Shown here: positions 25,703-34,168 of the stretch, piece after piece
Layout: each line of letters begins with the position of its first letter
Numbering within the stretch: the stretch's first letter is position 1
The notes under the pieces: model-generated
What the model was told of the DNA's origin: nothing
What the model saw: only the letters and a program-made list of their open reading frames with translations
Databases searched by the model: none
Origin: Aquihabitans sp. G128
Lineage (GTDB): Bacteria > Actinomycetota > Acidimicrobiia > Acidimicrobiales > Iamiaceae
NCBI RefSeq assembly: GCF_019048865.1
Contig: NZ_CP077604.1
Location: 2,480,001 to 2,544,000, forward strand
Length of the DNA stretch: 64,000 bases
Reading direction: 5' to 3'
Program-made: the position numbers and the translations under genes

Positions 25703-25708
25703 TACCGT
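25703..25708 (+). promoter_or_regulatory. -10 element of leaderless protease transcript
   Basis: TACCGT ends seven bases before the GTG start of the secreted protease; no Shine-Dalgarno sequence is present. Confidence 0.5.
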
Positions 25709-25715
25709 GGACGCC

Positions 25716-27258
25716 GTGGTCGTCCGATTCGTCGCCTTCCTCGCCGCCGGGCTGCTGGCCGTGACGGCTGCCGTGGCGACGCCGGCCGTGGCCCAGGACG
25801 CACCGGTCTCGACCAGCACCAGCGCCAGCGCCCCCCCAGCCGCCGCCGACGACGACCACCCCGCCCGCCCAGACCCACATCGTCGGCGGCAGCCAGACCG
25901 CGCCCGGCCAGTTCCCCTGGCTGGCGGCGCTCGTCTACCGGGGCGCGTCGCGCTCGCAGGGCTTCCGCTGCGGCGCCACCGTGCTGTCGCGGTCGTGGGT
26001 GCTCACCGCCGCCCACTGCGTGGTGGAGCAGATCTCGCTGCAGGTGTCGTCGCCGAGCTCCTTCGACGTGCTCACCGGCACCAACTCGCTGGCCGGCGAC
26101 GACGGGCAGCGCCTGCCGGTCGTCGGCATCTACCCCGACCCCGGCTACACCGGCGTCGACAACGACGACGACTTCGCCCTCATCCGCCTCGGCCGCCCCA
26201 CCTGGGCGCCCGAGGTGGCGGTGATCGGCACGTCGGCCGCCGAGCTCGCCCTCGACGACGCCGGGGCCCAGGCCACCACCGTCGGCTGGGGCACCCAGAG
26301 CGAGGGCAGCTCCTCGATCCCCGACATCGCCCGCTACGTCAAGGTGCCGGTCCAGTCGGAGGCCACCTGCTCCGGCGCCTACCCGCTGCGCCCGGCGGCC
26401 GGGGCCATGCGGGGCTACGAGTACCGCGGGGCGACCATGCTGTGCGCCGGGCCGCTGGCCGGCGGCCGGGACTCCTGCCAGGGCGACTCCGGCGGGCCGC
26501 TCGTCGTCCCCGCCTCCGGTGGCTGGCGCCAGGTCGGCGTGGTGTCGTGGGGCCTGGGCTGCGCCGAGGCCGGCAAGCCCGGCGTCTACGCCCGACTGAG
26601 CGCGACGTCGACGTGGATCGAGCTCCAGCGGCGCTTCGGGCCGTTCGACCCCGAGAGCTCGGCCTTCATCCGGCGCCAGTTCCTGGACCTCCGCCACCGC
26701 CAGCCCTCCGCCGGCGAGCTGGCCGACTGGCGCCAGCGGCTCAAGGCCAACCCGCCGTCGACCCTGATCGTCGAGCAGCTGGCCAGCGACGACTGGCAGC
26801 GCCACGGCGCCGCGGTCACCCGCCTCTACGAAGCCGGCCTCGGCCGCCACCCCGGCGCCAGCCTGGGCTCCTGGATCTCGGTGTCGTGGGACCGTCCCGA
26901 CCTGCGCGGCCTCGCCCCGTTCTTCGCCGCCAACTGGGCGTCGCTGGGCGACGACGCCTACGTCGCCAAGCTGTACTCGATCGCCCTGGGCCAGGCGTCC
27001 ACGCTGGCCCAGCGCCAGCCGTGGGTCGACCGCCTGCGCCGGGGCACCAGCCGCGGCGACGTGCTGCTGTTCTTCACCGAGTCCTCGGCGGCCAAGTCCC
27101 GCACCGCCACCGCCGTCCGGCTCGTGAGCACCTGGTACGGCCTGCTCCGCAAGGCCCCCACCCAGGCCGAGATCACCGCCCACAAGGGCCGCAGCCAGCT
27201 CTCCCTGGTCAACCTGCTCCGCACCAGCAGCACCTACGCCGCCCGCTTCACCAGCTGA
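25716..27258 (+). CDS. Secreted trypsin-like serine protease with DUF4214-like C-terminus (frameshifted as read)
   Basis: A signal peptide (VVRFVAFLAAGLLAVTAAVA, cleavage near AVAQD) starts at GTG 25716. The protease domain reads on in the next frame: a Pro/Thr linker, the activation-type IVGG at 25879, the catalytic His in TAAHC (26014), Asp in DDDFALIRL (26170) and Ser in GDSGGP (26488). A C7 run at 25831-25837 separates the frames; with six C the reading is continuous and gives about 513 residues. The last 200 residues hold DUF4214-like repeats (FIRRQFLDLRHRQPSAGE). No start codon exists in the second frame before the IVGG site. It is an exported S1 protease if the frame is restored. Confidence 0.8.
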
Positions 27259-27364
27259 ACCGACCCCCACGAACCAGCCCGTTCGGACCGTCGACCGGTT
27301 CAAGATCGGCGCGAGGCCGCCGATAGGGTCTCCGCACGCACGGGCGGGCCAGGGAGGAGACGCG

Positions 27365-28300
27365 GTGACCACCGGAGAGGTTGAGGGCGACGGCGAGAGC
27401 ATCGTCCTGACCGTGGTCATCTCCACGCACAGCCGCCCGGTGCAGCTGCGGGAGGCCATCGCCGCCATCCGGGACCAGGACCACCCCGGCGCCATCGAGA
27501 CCATCGTGGTCTGGGACAAGACCGATCCCGAGCCCGAGCTGGCGTCCGACGACCCGCACCGCCCGGTCCGCATCCTCGCCAACGACCGCACGCCGGGCCT
27601 GCCGGGGAGCCGCAACTGCGGCGCCGCCGCCGCCCGCGGCCCGGTGCTGGGCTTCTGCGACGACGACGACCTGTGGCTGCCCGACAAGGCCCGCCGCCAG
27701 CTCGACCTGCTCGAGCGCACCGGCGCCGACACCTGCTCGTCGGGCCTCGAGGTCGTGATCGACGGGCAGATCATCCCCCGCCCCGGCGTCGACGGCGTCC
27801 TCCGCTACGTCGACCTCCTGCGCACCCGGCGCATGGAGGCCTACATGGGCACCGCCATGGTCCGCCGCGACGCCTTCTGGGGCGAGATCGGGCCCATGGA
27901 CGAGCACATCCCCGGCGGCTACGCCGAGGACTACGAGTGGATGCTGCGCGCCACCCGCCACGCACCCGTGCCGGTCGAGCCCGAGCCCCTCCTGCAGATG
28001 CGCTGGATCGTCCGCTCGCACTTCCGCGACCAGTGGCCCGACTGGGAGGCCGCGCTGGGCCAGGTGCTGCGCGACAACCCCGACTTCAGCCGCGAGCCGC
28101 AGGGTCGAGCCCGGGTCGAGGGCCAGATCGCGGTGGCCATCGCCGCCCAGGGCCGGCGCGCCGATGCCCTGCGCCAGGTCGGCACCACCCTGCGCTGGTC
28201 CTGGCGCGAGCCGCGGGCTGCCATCGCCCTCGCCGTGGCCGCCGGCCTCCCGGCCGGCAAGGTCTCGGCCTTCCTGAACAAGCGCGGACGGGGCATCTGA
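27365..28300 (+). CDS. Glycosyltransferase family 2
   Basis: A 311-residue GT-A fold enzyme. It starts TVVISTHSRPVQLREAIAAI, has the sugar-nucleotide segment NDRTPGLPGSRNCGAAAARG, and the metal-binding motif FCDDDDLWLPDKARRQ. The late catalytic region GGYAEDYEWMLRATRH follows. It transfers a sugar to a lipid-linked or growing polysaccharide. Its GTG has GGAGGAG about seven bases before. It is the first gene of a tight exopolysaccharide operon, 2 bases before the flippase. TAGGGT at 27324-27329 may be the operon -10. Confidence 0.9.
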   Translation: MTTGEVEGDGESIVLTVVISTHSRPVQLREAIAAIRDQDHPGAIETIVVWDKTDPEPELASDDPHRPVRILANDRTPGLPGSRNCGAAAARGPVLGFCDDDDLWLPDKARRQLDLLERTGADTCSSGLEVVIDGQIIPRPGVDGVLRYVDLLRTRRMEAYMGTAMVRRDAFWGEIGPMDEHIPGGYAEDYEWMLRATRHAPVPVEPEPLLQMRWIVRSHFRDQWPDWEAALGQVLRDNPDFSREPQGRARVEGQIAVAIAAQGRRADALRQVGTTLRWSWREPRAAIALAVAAGLPAGKVSAFLNKRGRGI

Positions 28301-28302
28301 GC

Positions 28303-29883
28303 GTGGCCGAGCCCACCACGAGCAGCGCCGCGCCCGGCCTGGTGGCCGGCGTGGCCCGCGGCGGCGCCGCCAACCTGATCGGCGCCGTGATCTACGGCCT
28401 GTCGGGCTTCGTCCTGCTGATCGTGCTCAACCGCGGCATCGGCGTCCGGGCCGCCGGCGTCGTGGTGGTGGCCATCGCCATCTTCAACATCGTCACCGTC
28501 ATCGCCGGCATCGGCACGTCCACCGGCCTCGTCCGCACCATCAGCACGCTGCGCGCCACCCGCCAGGCCCACGAGATCCCCGCCGCCATCCGCATCGCCC
28601 TGGTGCCCGTGGCGGTCCTCAGCCTGGCCGTGACCGCGCTGCTCTGGTTCACGGCGCCGAACCTGGCCGAGATCTTCGCCAACGGCCGCCGGGTCGAGGA
28701 GGTCACCGAGGTCCTCCGGGCCATGGTCGTGTTCGTGCCGTTCGCCACCCTGCACGCCGTGGTGGTCCAGGCCACGCGCGGCTTCGACACCATGCTGCCG
28801 CAGGTGCTGATCGAGAAGATCGCCCGGTCCCTGTCGCTGCCCATCGTGGCCGGCGGGGCCGCCGCCATCGGCATGGGGCCCCGCGGGGTGGGCGCGGCGT
28901 GGGCGGCGAGCAACGTCCCGGCGCTGGCCATCTCGAGCTGGTCGCTCTACCGCCGGGTCCACCGCGCCGTGGCGGCGTCGGGCCAGCCCAAGGCGGCCGC
29001 CACCCCGACGATGCGCAAGGAGTTTTGGGGCTACACCGGGCCGCGGGCCATCGCCCAGGCCTCGAACGTCGTCATCAACTGGTTCGACACCATCCTCGTC
29101 GGCGCCATCCTCTCCACCACCGCCGCGGGCATCTACGCCTCGGGCACCCGCTACCTGCTGCCCGGCCTCTTCGCCGCCGACGCCCTGGTGCAGGTGATCT
29201 CGCCCCGCCTGAGCGGCCTGCTCGCCGTGGCCCGCAAGGCCGAGGCCTCGGCCCTGGTGCAGATCGTGGGCGGCTGGCAGGTGGTGGTGATGTGGCCCGT
29301 CTACCTCATCACCCTGATCTTCCCGACCCCGCTCCTCACCGTCTTCGGCGACGAGGTGATCGAGGCCCGGGGCGCGCTGGTGGCCCTGTCGATCGCCATG
29401 CTGCTCACCACCCCGACGGGGCCCTCGGGCGCGGTCATCCTCATGGCCGGCCGCAGTCGCCAGGCCATGTTCGACACCCTCGTGGTGCTGGTGGTCAACA
29501 TCGGCGGCAACCTGATCTTCGTCCCCCGCTACGGCCTCACCGCCGCCGGCGTGGTCTGGGGGGCCAGCATCGTGGTGGCCGAGGTGCTCCACACCTGGCA
29601 GACGAACGTCTCCATGGGCCTGCGGACCATCGGCCGCCCCGCCGTGGTGGGCATGGCCCTCTCGGCGGCCACCGTGGGCGGGGTGGGCGTGGTGGCCCGC
29701 CTCCTGGGCGGGGATGCCTGGGGCTCCTTGCTGGCCACTTGTAGCATCGGCGGTGGCCTGTACGTGGCCGGACTGTGGACGTTCCGGTCACCTTTGCACC
29801 TGGATTCCTGGTGGAACGGCGTTCGCCGCCGATCATCTCCCGGAACGACTGACGCGGCGATCCCCGCACGAGGAACCACCTGA
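28303..29883 (+). CDS. Polysaccharide flippase (Wzx/MOP superfamily)
   Basis: A 526-residue protein with about 12-14 hydrophobic segments, e.g. LIGAVIYGLSGFVLLIVLNR and GVVVVAIAIFNIVTVIAG. It is typical of the MATE/MOP lipid-linked oligosaccharide flippases. A central segment EFWGYTGPRAIAQASNVVIN precedes the second six-helix bundle, as in Wzx proteins. It should move undecaprenyl-linked repeat units across the membrane. GTG 28303 lies two bases after the glycosyltransferase stop. Its own stop overlaps the ATG of the next gene by one base (TGATG). Confidence 0.88.
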   Translation: MAEPTTSSAAPGLVAGVARGGAANLIGAVIYGLSGFVLLIVLNRGIGVRAAGVVVVAIAIFNIVTVIAGIGTSTGLVRTISTLRATRQAHEIPAAIRIALVPVAVLSLAVTALLWFTAPNLAEIFANGRRVEEVTEVLRAMVVFVPFATLHAVVVQATRGFDTMLPQVLIEKIARSLSLPIVAGGAAAIGMGPRGVGAAWAASNVPALAISSWSLYRRVHRAVAASGQPKAAATPTMRKEFWGYTGPRAIAQASNVVINWFDTILVGAILSTTAAGIYASGTRYLLPGLFAADALVQVISPRLSGLLAVARKAEASALVQIVGGWQVVVMWPVYLITLIFPTPLLTVFGDEVIEARGALVALSIAMLLTTPTGPSGAVILMAGRSRQAMFDTLVVLVVNIGGNLIFVPRYGLTAAGVVWGASIVVAEVLHTWQTNVSMGLRTIGRPAVVGMALSAATVGGVGVVARLLGGDAWGSLLATCSIGGGLYVAGLWTFRSPLHLDSWWNGVRRRSSPGTTDAAIPARGTT

Positions 29884-31355
29884 TGAGCGATCTCGAATCC
29901 GGCTTCCGCCTGACCGACCTGCTGGGCCTGCTCAGGCGGCGCTCCGCGATCGTCCTCGGCGCGGCCGTGCTCGGGCTCCTGGCCGGGTACTTCACGTTCG
30001 CCTCGCGGCCGCCCACCTACAGCGCCACGTCCCGCGTCGAGATCACCAGCATCCCCGACGACCCGACGGTGGCCAGCAACCCGGCCAACGACAAGGTCGA
30101 CCTCGGCACCGAGGCCGACCTCGTGCGCAGCGACGCCGTCGGCAACGCCGTGCGCAAGCAGCTCGACATCCAGGGCGACAACCGCACCCTGTTCGCCGAC
30201 CTCATCGTCACCACCAAGGAGGACTCGCGGGTCATCGCCCTCACCGTGGCGTCCGACTCCGCCTCCGGCGCCCGCGACCGTGCCAACGCCATCGCCAAGG
30301 CCTACATCGCCGAGCGCACCAAGCAGGCCACCGACGGCTACGCCAAGGCCATCGCCCGCATCGACCAGCAGCTCGCCGACGCCCGGGCCGCGCTGAACGA
30401 GGCCAACAAGGCCTTCGACGCCACCGAGTCCGGCTCGTCGGCCCGCACCCAGGCCCAGGCCGCCGTGCAGCAGGCGCTGCAGGGGGTCAACTCGCTCAAC
30501 ACGAAGCGCTCGGCCTACACCGACGTTGACACCGCGGCTGCCGGCCGGCTGGTCAAGGAGGCGCCGCTGCCCGACGCCGGCCTGTCCAAGAAGGCGCTCG
30601 GCATGGGCGTCGGCGTGTTCGGCCTGATCGTGCTGGCCGGCCTGGGCGTGGCCCTGCTCGTCGACCGCCGCGACAGCCTCGGCGGCGGGCGTCGCAAGGT
30701 CGCCCGCCTCGCCCCTGGCGCCAACCTCCGCATCCTGCCCACCGCCACCGGCCGGCGGGCCAGCCCGGCCGAGGTCGACGCCGCCATCGACCGGCTCGCC
30801 GTCGAGCTCGCCGGCAGCGGCAGCAAGGGCCGGGCGTCGTCGGTCCTCGTGGTCGGCACCCGCAGCGAGCCGCCGATCGCCCTGGCCGAGGAGCTGGCCT
30901 CCAGCCTCACCTACGCCGGCATCCCCGCCCTGTTCGTCCTGGCCGGCACGTCCGAGCGCGACCTCCGCCAGGCCCACGTGGTCACCTCGTTCACCGACCT
31001 CATCACCGGGCCGTCGATCACCGGGCCGGCCAGCCTCCCCGACGTCGCCGGGGCCACCATCACCCAGGCCGGCCCCACCGTCACCTGGCTGCGACCCCGC
31101 GGGTCGGCGGAGGCCTCGGGCCTCCTGCGCCGCGCCGTGGTCGAGGCCCTCATCACCCGGGCCGGGCGCGAGAGCTTCGAGGTCGTGGTCTTCGTGGCCG
31201 CCACCCCCACCCGCAACGCGGCGGCCGCCGCCCTCGGGCAGTGGGTGGCCAAGACCGCCGTCATCGTCGAGGGCGACGACAGCCAGGGCGTCGAGCAGGC
31301 CGTCAGCGCCCTGACGGAGGCCGACGTCACCGTCAGCGAAGTCGTCTGGACGTGA
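29883..31355 (+). CDS. Wzz-like polysaccharide chain-length/co-polymerase protein with degenerate kinase-like domain
   Basis: A 490-residue inner-membrane protein. An N-terminal Wzz domain has TM1 at about residues 22-40 (AIVLGAAVLGLLAGYFTF), a long periplasmic coiled region (KQATDGYAKAIARIDQQLAD), and TM2 about 240-260 (GVGVFGLIVLAGLGVALLVD). The cytoplasmic C-terminus resembles a bacterial tyrosine kinase (CpsD) fold. Where the Walker A P-loop is expected it reads VLVVGTRSEPPIALAEELAS, lacking GK-S/T, and no Tyr cluster ends the protein. It likely controls chain length without kinase activity. Confidence 0.8.
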   Translation: MSDLESGFRLTDLLGLLRRRSAIVLGAAVLGLLAGYFTFASRPPTYSATSRVEITSIPDDPTVASNPANDKVDLGTEADLVRSDAVGNAVRKQLDIQGDNRTLFADLIVTTKEDSRVIALTVASDSASGARDRANAIAKAYIAERTKQATDGYAKAIARIDQQLADARAALNEANKAFDATESGSSARTQAQAAVQQALQGVNSLNTKRSAYTDVDTAAAGRLVKEAPLPDAGLSKKALGMGVGVFGLIVLAGLGVALLVDRRDSLGGGRRKVARLAPGANLRILPTATGRRASPAEVDAAIDRLAVELAGSGSKGRASSVLVVGTRSEPPIALAEELASSLTYAGIPALFVLAGTSERDLRQAHVVTSFTDLITGPSITGPASLPDVAGATITQAGPTVTWLRPRGSAEASGLLRRAVVEALITRAGRESFEVVVFVAATPTRNAAAAALGQWVAKTAVIVEGDDSQGVEQAVSALTEADVTVSEVVWT

Positions 31356-32665
31356 CCGCCACCCGGCCGCGAGCGATCCCCGCGGCCGACCCCCCGGCGC
31401 CACCCGCGACGCCCGTCGCCCCGCGCCGGACGCTGCGCCCCACCCGCGCCACGTGGCCGGTGTGGGCCATCACCGCCGGCATGCCGCTGGCCTTCCTGCT
31501 CGGCGTGCACGGGATCGTCTGGCCCATCGTGGCCTTCGCCCTGGCCGGCCGGGTGCTGTTCCACCGCGAGACCCGCTACCCGTGGTCGACCATCCCGCTG
31601 ATGATCTTCGTCTGCTGGATCCCGCTCAGCTTCTCGATGACCAAGCCGAGCTCGCTGCCGATCTTCACCTACCGGTTCTCGCTGTTCCTGGGCTGCCTGG
31701 CCGCCGCGGTGTGGGTGGCCAACGTGAGCGAGGAGCGGGTGCCCACCCAGCGCATCGTCGACTGGCTGGCCGCGCTGTGGATCTGCACCATCGCGTTCGG
31801 CTACCTCGCCCAGGTCATGCCCCACCTCGACATGGGCTCGCCGTTCACCACCCTCATGGGCCCGATCGGGCGCATCAACTTCCTGGCCCGCATCAGCGAC
31901 TGGCACCTGGCCGACAACCAGGACTTCCTCGACCACGCCTTCTCCCGGCCCGCCGCACCGTGGGCCGCGGCCAACAGCTGGGGCGCGGCGGTGGGCATCC
32001 TCACCCCCTTCTTCGTGCGGTCGTGGCTCATCGACGTCGACCGCCGGCGCCGCAAGATCGGCCTCGTCCTGCTGGCGGCGAGCATCATCCCGATCCTCAC
32101 CTCCGCCAACCGCGGCCTCTGGATCGGGCTCATCGTCGGCCTCGTCTACTACGCCGCCCGCAAGGCGCTCCGGGGCCGCTTCGGCGCCCTGGCCGTGCTC
32201 TTCGGCGCCATCGGGGTGGTGGGCATCCTGCTGGTGGCCACGCCCGCCGGCTCGCTGGTGCAGAGCCGCCTCGGCGGCTCCGGCGACTCCAACGAGGCCC
32301 GCTCCGAGCTCTACGTCGACTCCTGGAAGGGCGCCGTCGACTCGCCGCTGGTGGGCAACGGCGTGCCCCGCGAGACGAACTACTACAAGAACTCGCCCCC
32401 GGTGGGCACCCACGGGCTGCTCTGGTACCTCATGTTCATCCACGGGTTCGTGGGCCTCGCCCTGTTCCTCACCTGGCTGGGCATCGAGACGTTCCGATCG
32501 GGCCTGGTGCGGACGCCGCTCGGCTGGTGGGCGCACCTGAGCATCGTCATCACCGTGGTGGAGCTGCCGTACTACGGCCTGCTCCCCCACATCATCGTGC
32601 TGGGCCTGGCCGTGGGCATCGCCCACCGCGAGTCCCGCCGGGCCGTGCCGGCCGCCGCGGCCTAG
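31352..32665 (+). CDS. O-antigen ligase/polymerase-like (Wzy/WaaL) membrane protein
   Basis: A 437-residue protein with about 10 hydrophobic segments. A large extracytoplasmic region contains NSWGAAVGILTPFFVRSW and SANRGLWIGLIVGL, then SELYVDSWKGAVDSPLVGNG and GTHGLLWYLMFIHGFVG. These match the Wzy_C/O-antigen ligase pattern, with conserved Arg near SANRGL and Gly-rich segments around the His of GTHGL. It polymerises or transfers lipid-linked polysaccharide on the outer side. GTG 31352 overlaps the preceding stop by four bases, and the 3' end overlaps the convergent cytidylyltransferase by four. Confidence 0.85.
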   Translation: MTATRPRAIPAADPPAPPATPVAPRRTLRPTRATWPVWAITAGMPLAFLLGVHGIVWPIVAFALAGRVLFHRETRYPWSTIPLMIFVCWIPLSFSMTKPSSLPIFTYRFSLFLGCLAAAVWVANVSEERVPTQRIVDWLAALWICTIAFGYLAQVMPHLDMGSPFTTLMGPIGRINFLARISDWHLADNQDFLDHAFSRPAAPWAAANSWGAAVGILTPFFVRSWLIDVDRRRRKIGLVLLAASIIPILTSANRGLWIGLIVGLVYYAARKALRGRFGALAVLFGAIGVVGILLVATPAGSLVQSRLGGSGDSNEARSELYVDSWKGAVDSPLVGNGVPRETNYYKNSPPVGTHGLLWYLMFIHGFVGLALFLTWLGIETFRSGLVRTPLGWWAHLSIVITVVELPYYGLLPHIIVLGLAVGIAHRESRRAVPAAAA

Positions 32666-33111
32666 GTGAGCGGGCGGCCGTCGAGGACGGCCTGGAGGAC
32701 CTCGCGCAGGAACGAGCTCGACGTGCGCTGGGTGTAGGGGAGGTAGGCCACCTCGACCCCCACGGCGGCGAAGTCGGCCTCGAGCTTGTCGCCCTTGTCG
32801 GTGCCCCGCCAGTCGTCGCCCTTGATGATCACGTCGAACTTGAGGCGCTCCCACATCTCGAGCTTGTGGGGCACGTCCTCCACCACCGCCTCGTCGACGT
32901 AGCGGACGGCGCCCACGATCTCGAGCCGCTCCGCCAGCGGGATCACCGGGGTGCCGCCCTTGGTGCGCTGGGCCATCTCGTCGGAGACCACGCCGGCGAT
33001 CAGGTGGTCGCAGAACTGGCGGGACTCCCGGAAGATGTTCAGGTGGCCGACGTGGAAGAGGTCGTAGACGCCCGGGGCGTAGCCCACGCGTCCGGTCCGA
33101 GCAGGAGCCAT
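32662..33111 (-). CDS. Cytidylyltransferase-like (TagD-type) nucleotidyltransferase
   Basis: A 149-residue protein of the glycerol-3-phosphate/ethanolamine cytidylyltransferase family. It has the nucleotide-binding GYAPGVYDLFHVGHLNIF with HxGH, DVIIKGDDWRGTDK in the middle, and the RTSSSFLRE form of the RTxGISTS motif at the end. It should make a CDP-alcohol such as CDP-glycerol. Its divergent neighbour uses CDP-alcohols, which supports a shared lipid or polymer pathway. A TACTGT -10 (reverse of 33118-33123) lies six bases before ATG 33111, replacing the longer frame to 34083. Confidence 0.9.
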   Translation of the reverse strand: MAPARTGRVGYAPGVYDLFHVGHLNIFRESRQFCDHLIAGVVSDEMAQRTKGGTPVIPLAERLEIVGAVRYVDEAVVEDVPHKLEMWERLKFDVIIKGDDWRGTDKGDKLEADFAAVGVEVAYLPYTQRTSSSFLREVLQAVLDGRPLT

Positions 33112-33117
33112 GGGCCC

Positions 33118-33156
33118 ACAGTACGGCCCGGGGACCCCCCATCCCTGCCGTACGCT
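33118..33156. promoter_or_regulatory. Divergent leaderless promoters
   Basis: TACTGT on the minus strand (33123-33118) and TACGCT on the plus strand (33151-33156) lie six bases before the ATG codons at 33111 and 33163. The 51-base gap therefore contains both promoters. Confidence 0.6.
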
Positions 33157-33162
33157 GCACCG

Positions 33163-33918
33163 ATGTCCGCCAGCCCCACCCCCCAGGCCACCAGCGGGTT
33201 CGGGCTGCGCACCCGGGAGGCGCTCGGGAAGCTCTCCGGGGCGCAGAAGAGCAAGGTCGGCGTGCCGGCGTACCTCCGCTACGTCAACCGCCGCGCCGGC
33301 GGTTGGATCGCGGCGGTGGGCTACGGGCTCGGGCTCACCCCCAACCACCTCACGGCGCTCAGCGCCCTGTTCTCCTTCGCCGCCATCGCCGCCCTCGCCG
33401 TCGTCGACCCCGGTCCGGCGGCCGCCGCGGCCATCGCCGTGAGCCTGCTGCTGGGGTACGCCTTCGACTCCGCCGACGGCCAGCTGTCCCGCGTCCGGGG
33501 CGGCGGCAAGCCGTCGGGCGAGTGGCTGGACCACGTGGTCGACGTGGCCAAGACGTCGTCGCTGCACGCCGGTGTGCTGGTGTCGCTCGCCCGCTTCGCG
33601 GACCTGGGCTCGAACCGGTGGCTGGCCCTGCCGCTCGCCTTCGGCATCGTCAACATCACCTTCTTCTTCGGGATGATGCTGCGCGACCAGCTCGGCGGGA
33701 AGCCGGCCAAGCCGACGGAGGCGCCGTCCGGCGCGGGGGCGGGCTCGGCGCTGCGCTCGGTGGTCCTGCTCCCGATGGACTACGGCACCCTGTGCCTGGC
33801 GTTCTTCCTGCTCGCCGCCCCCACCGCCTTCCTGGTGGCCTACGGCGCCCTGTTCGCCTTCATGGCCCTCTTCACGGCCCAGTCCTTCGTGAAGGCGTAC
33901 CGCACCCTCGCCGCCTGA
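33163..33918 (+). CDS. CDP-alcohol phosphatidyltransferase
   Basis: A 251-residue membrane enzyme. The family motif appears as DSADGQLSRVRGGG followed by GEWLDHVVD. It retains the four catalytic Asp (D-x-x-D-G-x-x-S-R with Ser instead of Ala, G-x-x-x-D-x-x-x-D). About five or six transmembrane segments follow and flank it. It joins a CDP-lipid to an alcohol, or moves a phospho-alcohol to a lipid. It lies divergent from the cytidylyltransferase with an intergenic pair of leaderless promoters, indicating one pathway. Product lipid unknown. Confidence 0.88.
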   Translation: MSASPTPQATSGFGLRTREALGKLSGAQKSKVGVPAYLRYVNRRAGGWIAAVGYGLGLTPNHLTALSALFSFAAIAALAVVDPGPAAAAAIAVSLLLGYAFDSADGQLSRVRGGGKPSGEWLDHVVDVAKTSSLHAGVLVSLARFADLGSNRWLALPLAFGIVNITFFFGMMLRDQLGGKPAKPTEAPSGAGAGSALRSVVLLPMDYGTLCLAFFLLAAPTAFLVAYGALFAFMALFTAQSFVKAYRTLAA

Positions 33919-34050
33919 CCCACCGGCGCCGAGGGCGGCGCGGCCCCGGTGAAATGGTCCGAACGGCCTGGTCCGTCGCGCTCCATCTCGTCCGACCGCG
34001 GCCGATGGGAGGCGGCTCGCCGCTCGCGCCGGGTGGGCCGTTCGGCCCAC

Positions 34051-34105
34051 CACCCTCCGTAACCAAAATGGGTGGGTTGCCACGGTGCGTGAGATTCCCT
34101 AGGCT
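34051..34105 (+). promoter_or_regulatory. Promoter P1 with palindromic operator (CACGGTGCGTG)
   Basis: CACCCTCCGTA at 34051-34061, then TTGCCA (-35, 34077-34082), the dyad CACGGTGCGTG (34081-34091) and TAGGCT (-10, 34100-34105). The -35/-10 spacer is 17 bases. The same block, with the same 15-base gap before TTGCCA, precedes the paralogue at 38029. The start codon at 34169 is about 57 bases after the expected start of transcription. Confidence 0.65.
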
Positions 34106-34168
34106 GCCCGAAGCTCCCGCGCCCATCCGAACCGTCGGCCCTCGCCGACACCGCACAAAGGCCACCCC

